Origin: Atherinomorus stipes
Lineage: Eukaryota > Chordata > Actinopteri > Atheriniformes > Atherinidae
Direction of reading: 5' to 3'
DNA length: 64,000 nt
Assembly (NCBI GenBank): GCA_023101725.1
Contig: JALJCO010012637.1
Location: 868,001 to 932,000 of the forward strand
Under the pieces are notes generated by a model that was not told the DNA's origin, did not search any database, and worked only from the letters and a program-made list of their open reading frames with translations. The translations under genes and the position numbers were made by a program. This document shows, in pieces, positions 55,761-64,000 of the stretch (its first letter is position 1; every line of letters begins with the position of its first letter).

Positions 55761-57199
55761 TTAACAAGTTCACTAAAATTTAACATCAAAGCTGTTTATT
55801 TGTTTGTTTTTTGCAATATTATTTGATTAAGAAAAAAATAACCATAAGTAAAGGATTTCCTGCTGTCATTCAATGAAAAATAAAAAAAAAAAACTGCTTT
55901 CACCTTTAAAGTGACACCATCTGAGTTTAAGAGCAGCATTTCACAGACACAGCTCCACTTCCATTTCACTCATCCTCATCACAAAAGTAAACATCACAAT
56001 CATCACAGCAGGTTCTTTTCTGGTCAGATACCTGAATAAAAAAAAAAAAGCATAAATAAGTAACATACTGCTTTTTTATACTTGTTTGCGCTAAATTAGT
56101 CTGTTTTCTGGTCATACCAGTAAAATTCAAACTTGTGTGGAAACACATATTTTTAAGGTCTAAAAGTTACGTTGTGTGTCTTTAAACTATTTTTAGAGTT
56201 TCTGGGCTTCAGATCAGAAACCAGATTGCATTTGACTTCAGTTGTACTCATTTTCTTTGTCAGTTTTGTTGCTTTAAAATCACCTGAAAAACACATTTGT
56301 TATGGTTTGATGATTGCTAAATTATATTCTGTTTCTACATCCAAACTCAGCCTTTATTTTCACCACTCGTCACTTAGTAAACCCCTCTTTTTCTATCTCT
56401 TTCCACTTTATTTCCTCATTTGCTTTTCTTTTGTTGTCCTTTGAAGCTTTTCCTTTGTATTCGCTTTATTATTCTTGTCTGGGCAGAGTGACAGAAGGCG
56501 GGAACAATGGCGGCATGAGCTCTTCACTCATTTTATTGCTCCAACTTGATGCTTTTATTGACTCAGCATCAGCAGCATCCCTCCTCACAGTGCAGCCACT
56601 AAATTATAAACACTCCATGCTTCATCCTTGTCACACATACTGTGAAGTCTGCATCTGTGCGTGGCTTTGATTGATCTTCATTTTATATGGCTGTTCTCCG
56701 AGTCGTTTGTTGTTTGTGCTGCGTTGTGCAGTTTACCATCACACAAACAGCCAGAAATAAGGAGCTTTGTTTGAAAAATATGATGTATAGCCTTTTAAAA
56801 TTCAGAGCCATAAAATTTATAACCGTGAAAACACTGAAAATCTACCCAGCACCATCAAACATTCAATTAAATGAATTACTGAAAGAATCCAAACAAGATA
56901 ATTATTGAAGCAAACTGATGATTAAACATCAAATTATTTTGCTTCAAATGATTATTTATTTTCATCCATTTATTCATTTGTTTTAATGCAGTTTTACTTT
57001 CATTCCATCTGCATGTCTGTAATGCTACATGAAAAAAATCTGTTTTAAGCAAAGATAAGTATTTGGATGCAGTCTTCTCAGTGTTTAATGTTCGGATGAT
57101 TGCAACCTGAACAATGAAGGAGCCACAGTTCTGGTTCTGTTAGCAGGTTTCGTGTGAGCTGTAGTTGTTGGCGTCTGATTTGCATCTGTTTGTGGGCAG

Positions 57200-57313
57200 G
57201 TTTTCTGGACTGGGTCCCAAAGAAGATGCAGCGTGTTGGATGCATGGAGCTACTCAACACAGTTCAGAGAAGAGTCCAGCCCAAATTACACGTGTTTGGA
57301 CACATCCATGAAG
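57200..57313 (+). CDS. mpped1: mpped1 internal coding exon with the GHIH metal motif
   Basis: This exon encodes residues 115-153 of the visible part: GFLDWVPKKMQRVGCMELL, then NTVQRRVQPKLHVFGHIHEG. It has a CAG acceptor ending at 57199 and a GTATTT donor at 57314; it begins and ends in phase 1. GHIH (57298-57309) is the last metal-binding motif of calcineurin-like phosphoesterases. From memory, MPPED2 carries a non-His residue at the first His of this motif and has weak activity, while MPPED1 keeps His. The His at 57301-57303 therefore supports both the MPPED1 assignment and an intact metal site here. That functional statement is inference from family knowledge. Exon length is 114 bp. Confidence 0.95.
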
Positions 57314-57554
57314 GTATTTGCATCCATTTTTAAAAGACCTCAACCCAATCATCTGTTACATGATCCAGGCTGTGTGACAATCCTCTTTTTTCCTGTTTTT
57401 TTTAAGGATGAAAGTAACAAGCATAAGTTTTGACACCTCTGGCCAAAATATCTGTTACAGTGTCTAGCTTACATGTAGATTGCTTCCGTAACTGTATCAT
57501 AATTCCTTTTTTTTTTGCTGTTTCAAAAGAAAAAAACAAGAGTATATTTGGAAC

Positions 57555-57864
57555 TAGGGCTGTTACAATACATTGATATACTGTTACTTAAACGCAACAT
57601 TTTCACAACAAAATACATGTTTATATTTGTGCAGTGGATAAATGTGACACAGGAAGATTATACTGCAAAGCTTACAGTTACGTTAAGAACAATAACCTCG
57701 TTAATTACTTACTGTTTTATATCGTTTTATATCAATTGGTGGATCCAAAATCAGACTGAATTGAAATGGTATTGTGACTGAATTTGATATATTGGCAGAC
57801 ATTGAATTGCTATCCACTGTATCGATATAATATATTGTGATCAAACCAGTGATTTGCACCCCTA
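57555..57864. mobile_element. hAT-like miniature element
   Basis: The left end TAGGGCTGTTACAATACATT and the right end read in reverse (TAGGGGTGCAAATCACTGG) are diverged hAT-like termini. TTTGGAAC (57547-57554) and TAAGGAAC (57865-57872) flank it with 6 of 8 matching. The interior ends in ATCGATATAATATATTGTGA, a typical subterminal block. No transposase remains. Confidence 0.6.
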
Positions 57865-59353
57865 TAAGGAACTTCATTGGGCAGGTTGACTCTTTTCTAC
57901 CACTTTGCTAAAATAAACCAGATTGCTTGAACTGGTTGATTGTTACAGCGTGACGTTGGCACACGTTTCTGTCTTCATTTTATTGTTTAAAATACCTTTG
58001 TCCCAAGGTATCAGTCTACACGAACTTTATTGAAACTGCCCAATACTGAACAGCAGATACCGCAATAACTTGACGATCACACACACAATACCTTGCAATT
58101 ATCATACTTTTGCAAAAGTAGATCAAATTTAACAGTTGAAAGAATTTAAAAGTATGTAAATCAAAGTAAAAGGCTTGTTTCTGATTTGTGAATGGGGGGC
58201 CTCGCCCCCGTGGCCCACCCTGACGATGCTGCAGCTGCAGTGATACAAATGGGCTCAACTCACATTTTCCTTACAGAAACATACATCTGCTGATCGTATC
58301 ATCCCATATAGAGACTCTGTATCTGACAGCAGCAAGACAAGAAGAGACGTGATTGATCAATAATTTTTATTTCCTTCTCTTTTCCTCCTTCCTGCGGTAA
58401 AGAAGATAGCTGGAAGCTTATTCTCTGTCCTGCTGAGTGGGACTATCATTGTTCCAGGGAGATGTATTAAACTAGCCTGATTATTTTAGAGTCATGTGTA
58501 CCAGAAACAGGATACGGTGTGATGCCATTCCTTCATATTGTCATGGAGACGGGCCTGTCCTCTGGCGTGTTGGATCAGAGAGTTTTATCCCACAGAGCAG
58601 TGATGATTAACCTGCTGCTACATGCAGCAGTAAAACAGTGCGGAGGACTGATGAGCTGGTACATCCTTATCAGCATTTCATCCAGGCCAGGAAGGGCAGG
58701 TTTCTTTTTTCTTTTTTCTTTTAGGGTTATCAGGTCAGCGTTTGGCCCCTAGAGCAGCAGTCCCCCATCAGAGAGAACCAGATTAGAAACTAGATCAGAT
58801 TTTATATGAGAAGAAATAGACTGAGAGCAGCTCTCTTCATTAATGAGAGGGCTCCTAGAGAGATTCAGAGGGGATGGAAATTATTCTGAGTTTTGTATTT
58901 ATGTATTCCAAAATGTGAGAGTCTTGGCACAGATGTGCAGAAATTCAGCTTTAAGGGATGGTGGAAAGACTCCTGCACCTGAAACCAGCTAAACTGTGGT
59001 ATTTATAGAGGTGGCAGGTGACGTGTTTGACAAAATAGCAATTCTACACCTGCTGTTTGGTAGCATGCCAGGTCATTCCAAGAACTATAGCGGCTGTTTT
59101 TTTCTTTAATTTAGTTTTAGTCATGCTGCAAATAACTTTATAATTTTCTACAACTAAAGTCTCATAAAAAGAAAGCAGTGTTTTTTTTGGCTACTGTCAG
59201 TTTCATAAATTTTGGATATTTATCTGGACTTATTGAGGCCATTATTGTCATCACTTGCCTCATGGTAAGTCACTTCCTGGTTCTGACCTCAGCTTTTCGT
59301 GTAGTTTGCATTTCTCCTTGTGCACGTGTGAGTTCCATCAGGATGGTTTTGTT

Positions 59354-60045
59354 TAGGGATGCACGATATTGGAATTTTGCCCGATATCCAATATACCGCT
59401 ATTTTTAAACTCATGTTGCCGATAACCAATATTGATACCGATATTAAAGCTGAAAAAAAATAAGCAGTCATTGCAAATAGCAGTTTTGTTATCCGTTTCT
59501 AAAAGCTTAAAAAATATATATATATCAATACACTAAAGTATCGCAATATTTTCATATGCTGATATCAAATTGATATTTAAAAATGCAGTATCGATCTATT
59601 TTACTTACAAAATCTCACGAGATTTCACCGTTCTGTTACAAACTAGCTATATTTCGTGAATTCTTGTGAGATTTTGTTAGTAAAATAGATTGATACCGCG
59701 TTTTTAAATGTCAACGATATCAGCAGATGAAAATATAGCAAAATTTTCATTAATTCTTGTGAGATTTTGTAACAGAATAATGAAATATAACAATATTTCG
59801 TTCATAAAGTAAATCAACCCCATGTTTTTAAATGTCAATGTGATATCGGCATATGAAAACATCGCGATATTTCAGTGTATCGATATTTTTTCCCACCCCT
59901 AGTCTTTAGAAGTTTAAAAGTCTGTAAAAAAGAAGTTTCTGAAGAAGAACAACAAGTAGTTTTGGGTTCTTTGGAGGATTTTTTTAGACTTTAGAAACAG
60001 CAGGCTGATCGGTTAAATATCGGTGGGATGGCCGATGTCCACCCT
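59354..60045 (+). mobile_element. Composite hAT-like element, copy 3 (host element, forward orientation)
   Basis: The left end TAGGGATGCACGATATTGGA and the right end read in reverse (TTAGGGTGGACATCGGCC) are hAT-like termini. Subterminal CGATATCCAATATACCGC and GGCTGATCGGTTAAATATCG words fit. A palindromic element is inserted at 59510-59901. The same arrangement is found reversed at 37790-38358. No 8-bp duplication is evident and no transposase is kept. Confidence 0.7.
59510..59901. mobile_element. Palindromic inverted-repeat element, copy 3 (inside the composite)
   Basis: It starts near ATATATCAATACACTAAAG and ends ATATTTCAGTGTATCGATAT then TTTTTCCCACCCCTA. Internal arms GTATCGATCTATTTTACTTA then CAAAATCTCACGAG (from 59589) pair with CTTGTGAGATTTTGTTAG then TAAAATAGATTGATAC (to about 59696). 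The left terminal bases are overwritten by an AT dinucleotide run. Confidence 0.7.
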
Positions 60046-60510
60046 AACTGATGTTTCTGGTGACCCTGAATTAGCTGAGTTGGTATGGGAAATATATAAA
60101 AACTAATTTTTATTTAATTTTATCTAATCTGCTTGGATAAGACTGAAGTTTTTCTCTTTAAACCATTTATTAAGACAATAATTTTCCCAAAAACACCAAT
60201 AAGCCAGTTCCAAGACTTTTTCTGGCACCATTCCACATGTTGTCCAGTTCCTGGGAACCTTTTTTTTCAAACTGAAAAACAAGTGTTATGCCCAGCTCAT
60301 TGGAGAGCATATAGAAGGGAGGACCACAGTGATGGTTCTTAAATAATGAAATAATTTATTAAACAAAAGAAAGAACTAAGTGTAAGGTCAGCTATCAGTT
60401 GTAGTGAGGGTGTTGGGTGCTGTGGAATTTTGTGTTCCAAACTTAATTATGTGTAAAGAGAAACCCGAGACTGAACTAAACTCAACACAACCAAATCAAA
60501 CCATACCAAA

Positions 60511-60542
60511 ACCAGGACCAGGACCAGGACCAAGACCAAGAC
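60511..60542. repeat. (ACCAGG)n short tandem repeat
   Basis: Five or so hexamer units: ACCAGG three times, then ACCAAG twice, preceded by looser CCAAA-type units from 60489. No coding role is evident. Confidence 0.8.
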
Positions 60543-61449
60543 AGGAGCCTAGCAGGCACCTGCCTTCCAGGAGGGAGAGGGGGGGGGGGCATTTTAGATT
60601 CCCCATGCTCCAAGCAGGTGAAGCCAATCCTCTAACGAGGTGAGAGGGGCAGGCCCTCCAGGAGGATCTGAAACAAAAAAGGCAGTAGCAGGAAAATATA
60701 ACCAAGGCCTGGCCGTCACAACGGGTAAAATCATATTTTATCTTTGCTGTATGCAAAATAATCTTCAAGAACATACCAAAAGTTTTTCTGTAAGGTTTAT
60801 GTCGTGATTAGAGAGTTACAGATAGTGCAGCCACTTTTTGTTTTTACTTATATTCATTTAGAAATATCAGTAGCCAAAAGATGTGATTGCCTCATTTCCA
60901 TTAACTGCATTGATGCAACAAATAGGATTAACAGTCATAAAGACAGGTGGATTGGCCTGAAACAGAAGTTTAAAATGCTGGAAACTTATTCAGCTGACTG
61001 AAATCCTTCAACTCTGAAGCTGTCAATCATTCTAACACCCACAAAATATTGCAGTTATACTTACTCTTGCATGTGGTGCTCCACATGCAGCTTTACGCAA
61101 CTTTATGCAACTTTTTGTCAAAAATGGGGAAAAAGTGAAACCTAGGTGTGTATCATTACAACCAAACTCTCAATTAGGCTACTCTCATTCAAATATTTTT
61201 GCGTGTTATGCCAGATGGTCAAATGCATCAGTGTGATTAAAAAGCAGCTCATTAAGACGCTGTGCCAAGTCACGGCGGCATGAAGCGCCAGTTATGTCTG
61301 TAGCAACATCAATATAAATACATCTGTGCAGAGAATTTGGATTTACTTGCATGTACAGGTACGATGATCTCCCACAGAGTAAACTAAAAGCAACAAAATT
61401 TCTTCAACATTGTCTCACACTGCACAGCACCATGGCATCATACATGCAC

Positions 61450-62126
61450 ACCAAGGGGCAAATTCCACTGGAGGACAGTGAGGCTACTTCCGGGTTGCCC
61501 AAAAACTGTAATTCTTTCTCCATCTGCAAGGGGCTGACTTCAAAACAGAGCAAATCCCCACAGACTCCCACTTCACAGCAGAAATGTGTTTACAGCCTGG
61601 TTCAACACATCATTTTAGGTTTAATAGGTCAAGTTTACCTTCATGTCAACTGTGAGAAGGGTGAATTTTTTTTTCTAACTCATCCGTTTAAATGTTATTT
61701 AATCTTAAAACTACACATAATTAGGGGTGTGTCCTTTTGATTGGCAGACCGAATGCTGTTTTTTGCCGTGGAGGCTAATAGTTAGCTTCCTGCTTGCTTC
61801 CAGGAGGGCCTCAGCCTGTAGCCGAGTTGCACAATGATGGTTTTTAGCTAGTTAGCAGCAAGTCTAAGCGTGTCTTATCTTTAAACCGCCTATCTTCATT
61901 CCTTCCTGTTCACTTCAGATTAGCTCTGTTAGCGTTAGCTTGGCTGTAAATCATTTGCTGCACGGCTCGGAGTGGCCTTGCCTTTATCCATTTTAGTATT
62001 TTCAGGGAGTTACGACACACGCGACACGGCAAGATGGCGACGGTCAGAAACGCCCAAATGGCTTCACTTTCCCCTCTTCAGACGTGACCAGATACCACGT
62101 CCACTTTTTTTTTTTACAGTCTTTGA
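61450..62126 (-). repeat. Interspersed repeat, copy 2 (reverse of the copy at 5650-6260)
   Basis: Read in reverse it begins near 62126 with AAAGACTGTAAAAA, then GTGGACGTGGTATCTGGTCA, CGTCGCCATCTTGCCGTGTC, AGAGCTAATC/GCTAACG words, CACCCCTAATTATGTGTAG and TGACATGAAGGTAAACTTGA, in the order of copy 1. It extends about 100 bases further at its far end. Its near end is about 60 bp from the last exon, so it has displaced most of the intron sequence upstream of that acceptor. CAAGATGGCGAC at about 62029-62040 is a YY1-type motif. Confidence 0.75.
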
Positions 62127-62185
62127 TGCATACCTAGCCCTGAGTTTACCATTTCTTTTTTCCCTGTTTGTTTTAAATTTCTCAG

Positions 62186-62304
62186 GCTACGGCATGATGA
62201 CAGACGGCACCACGACGTTCGTCAACGCCTCCGCCTGCACGGTCAACTTCCTGCCCATGAACCCACCCATTGTCTTTGACCTTCCGAACCCCAGAACCAC
62301 ATGA
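62186..62304 (+). CDS. mpped1: mpped1 terminal coding exon with stop codon
   Basis: This exon encodes the C-terminal residues 153-191: GYGMMTDGTTTFVNASAC, then TVNFLPMNPPIVFDLPNPRTT, then TGA at 62302-62304. The acceptor is TCAG ending at 62185, preceded by a pyrimidine-rich tract, and the exon opens in phase 1, completing the Gly split across the intron. The C-terminus, with its NPPIV-DLP-P pattern, is the usual end of MPPED1/MPPED2 proteins, so the protein appears full length at this end. The four visible exons give 191 residues; the human protein is about 326 residues, so roughly 135 N-terminal residues are encoded to the left of the window. A repeat copy ends only about 60 bp before this exon. 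Confidence 0.95.
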
Positions 62305-62388
62305 CTAGAGGAGGCTGGACTCCAAACCCCGACCACCAGTCAGAAGAAAGGAGCCAGAAGATGAGCTTGGAGTTACAGAGGAGGACCC

Positions 62389-62396
62389 TGTAAATA
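62389..62396 (+). promoter_or_regulatory. Pumilio-type UGUAAAUA site in the 3' UTR
   Basis: TGTAAATA, 85 bases after the stop codon, equals the Pumilio consensus UGUANAUA. Pumilio sites are common in neuronal mRNAs, and MPPED1 is brain-enriched in mammals, so a role is plausible but an 8-base match is weak evidence alone. Confidence 0.4.
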
Positions 62397-63422
62397 TTAA
62401 ACAGGAGTGTGTTTTATAAATGGGCCACTCCCTCGGACAGTCTGTGGAGCTGACCCGGTGATAAATGGCTGCTCCGTCAGCCTTTCCATGTTATTTCATG
62501 TGCCATCATTTCTTTATCCAAACACTGACTTTTAAAGCACAGACTTCTGTAGACATTTATCTGCAAATGGACACATTTATGTCCTCACTGCACTGACAAT
62601 CTGATTCTGCCCTCAGAGACAGCAGAAAACCCTTTTCAATCCATCAAAAATCAACAGTGGAACAAAGCAACACCTCGTCTACACGGGAGCTTTGGCTTTG
62701 GTTGTCAGGAGGATTTCACACAGCTCTGACTACTTTTCAATAGTAATTCCCTCATGTTTCTTTTTTTTTTTTTTTCAAATTTCCCCCCAATCTAGGATGT
62801 TTACGTGTGAAACATCAGAGGAAGTGTGTGAGGGCAGCAGGAGGTCTCCGCCACAGGCTGAATAGTGTCAGCTATGTCGACACTGCTCTCCTGGGGTGCA
62901 GCGTAGCCCCAGGTTAGCCTTTAACCAGCTGAAAGGAGGACACAGGGAAAGCTTATCCCACCCTCATGTAGCTCCAATGTTCTTTTTCTCCTGTTTTATC
63001 CTCTCCCTCCTTCATGCTGTGACTATTTCTGCTTATCTACGGCTGGAAGTTATGGCTTTCTGGGACTACGTGCTAATGCTACTTCTCAGCAGTCATGCTA
63101 ACAAAAGCTAGCTGGAAGCGGTGGTGGTTGTTTGTGGAAACTCGCAGGTAAATTGAGGGAACACTGGACTTTTTTTTCTTTTTTTTGAAAGAAAAAATAT
63201 GAAGTAAAGCAACATGAACTGTAAATGATGTTTGTAAATGTTTACTCTGAAGGTAAAGAAAAAAAAAAGAACTTTTTCCTTGAAGATTTCCAAACCGTCG
63301 ATGTGCTTTTCCAAGAAAAAAAAAAATGAGGTGAAAGAAAAACTTAAATATATGTGTCCAGAAATTTGTGGTAGGTAAATTTGATTTGGTCTATTTCTTA
63401 GTAATGTAAATGCTTGTTATAC

Positions 63423-63433
63423 TTATTTATTTA
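63423..63433 (+). promoter_or_regulatory. AU-rich element nonamer, if transcribed
   Basis: TTATTTATTTA contains two overlapping AUUUA pentamers and the UUAUUUAUU nonamer bound by AU-rich-element proteins. It lies 1.1 kb after the stop codon and matters only if the 3' UTR extends that far. Confidence 0.3.
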
Positions 63434-64000
63434 CTTACTGTCTCTGCTCATCCCATTTTGAGATTCTCTCTTCCATCCCCACAAGCTTTTTCTATTTGAG
63501 AAAAAAAAAAAAAAAAGGCAGTATTAATATTTTAATATCTTCAACATTTTCTTTTCTTGGCTCTATTTTCTGAATAAGGCTATGTGAATATGCTTTGCAT
63601 AACAAGACCACCTCACACTTTGATCTCTCTGCTTTCTGACATTATGTATGAACTTTCCCCAGGGCTGCAGTTTACTCCTGCTTCACTTCTTCTTCAGCAC
63701 ATCAGCATTTCTTGCATTGTGCCGATGTCTTAGTAGTTTCAGATGGGCAAAAAAGAGAAAAGCAAAGGATGTGTGCGCTCTAAAAGATTCCCTAATTACC
63801 TAAATGTTTGCAAGTATAAGTACTATTGCACTAGAAAAGTAAGTACATTGAAATCAGGGAAAGTGAGGGTGATTCTTTGAGCATAATTAGGGTAAGTGGA
63901 AAGAAAATATTTAGAGTATATGAGAAAAAAAATAACAAACTGAAAAAAAGGGGTGATGTAGATAATCAAAAAAAAATATCCTTTATATTTTTCTAATTTA

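Larger units (their letters stand above)
46680..57199 (+). other. mpped1: mpped1 intron of 10.5 kb
   Basis: It lies between the GTGAGA donor and the CAG acceptor. Contents: the doubtful-sequence block (46740-47905), a dispersed repeat (50540-51140), an antisense Tc1 relic (51398-52300), a miniature element (53498-53660) and a hAT-like end (55665-55760). In 47906-50540, 52301-53497, 53661-55664 and 55761-57190 I recognise nothing. The 166-codon minus-strand frame at 55184-55684 has no known domain. Confidence 0.85.
57314..62185 (+). other. mpped1: mpped1 last intron, 4.9 kb
   Basis: Donor GTATTT at 57314, acceptor TCAG ending at 62185. It contains a hAT-like miniature element (57555-57864), the forward copy of the composite element (59354-60045), a short ACCAGG repeat (60511-60542) and a repeat copy that reaches 62126. 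In 57880-59340 and 60046-61440 I see no gene or named repeat; a G run of 12 lies at 60579-60590 and a short palindrome, GCATGTGGTGCTCCACATGC, at 61070-61089. Confidence 0.85.
62305..64000 (+). other. mpped1: mpped1 3' UTR and possibly downstream flank
   Basis: Begins right after the TGA. I find no AATAAA between the stop codon and the end of the window; ATTAAA at 62396-62401 is the nearest variant and AGTAAA/TATAAA variants occur further on. The transcript end therefore cannot be placed and may lie outside the window. The stretch contains poly-T (62761-62776) and several A runs (for example 63501-63516). No transposon is recognised. No second gene is visible. Confidence 0.6.

Noticed and set aside
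8024..62304. Assignment to mpped2 instead of mpped1
   Set aside because: The GHIH motif with His and the wording DFYYFPS, LTNCIYLQDSEVTVRG and IYGSPW fit MPPED1 better; MPPED2, as remembered, differs at these positions.
1..64000. CRISPR arrays, bacterial operons, phage or plasmid systems
   Set aside because: No regularly spaced direct repeats, no compact gene blocks and no ribosome-binding-site-led frames; all signals are those of a vertebrate gene with introns.

Overview
The window is vertebrate chromosomal DNA, almost certainly from a ray-finned fish, probably a spiny-rayed teleost. Coding DNA is under 1% of it and lies in short exons with GT/AG borders. The introns are full of families typical of teleosts: Tc1-like elements, hAT-like elements with 8-bp target duplications, PIF/Harbinger-like elements with TAA duplications, piggyBac-like TTAA elements, and a tRNA-like-headed interspersed repeat. 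No bacterial, viral or plasmid gene organisation is present.

One protein-coding gene is visible, on the + strand: the 3' part of mpped1 (metallophosphoesterase domain containing 1). Four exons join in frame (8024-8249, 46564-46679, 57200-57313, 62186-62304) and encode the C-terminal 191 residues. Intron phases are 1 (into the first exon), 2, 1 and 1. The N-terminal part of the protein, the promoter and the start codon lie to the left of the window. From 62305 onward is 3' UTR and then flanking DNA; no AATAAA is present before the window ends. The GHIH metal motif is intact, which favours MPPED1 over MPPED2. The preceding THxPPLG motif has Cys where Gly is expected.

Layout: 1-8023 is upstream intron with a tRNA-like repeat split by a second element. 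8250-46563 is a 38-kb intron that holds most of the transposon history, including a Tc1 copy broken by stacked Harbinger-type insertions (16600-19655), a piggyBac-like element with matching ends (28316-29040), a Tc1/mariner-type miniature element (31149-31638), hAT elements (33586-34053, 44771-45648) and a composite nested element (37790-38358). 46680-57199 is intron with a block at 46740-47905 that looks like unreliable sequence and an antisense Tc1 relic (51398-52300). 57314-62185 is intron with a second, oppositely oriented copy of the composite element and a second, oppositely oriented copy of the 5.6-kb repeat, which ends about 60 bp before the last exon. Two pairs of inverted repeats therefore flank internal exons.

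I found no tRNA or rRNA gene, CRISPR array, second host gene or new multi-gene system. The most noteworthy features are the order of nested transposon insertions, the inverted repeat pairs around exons, the Cys substitution, and the suspicious sequence block next to it. Family assignments rest on remembered family features, termini, target duplications and recognisable protein fragments; no search was run.
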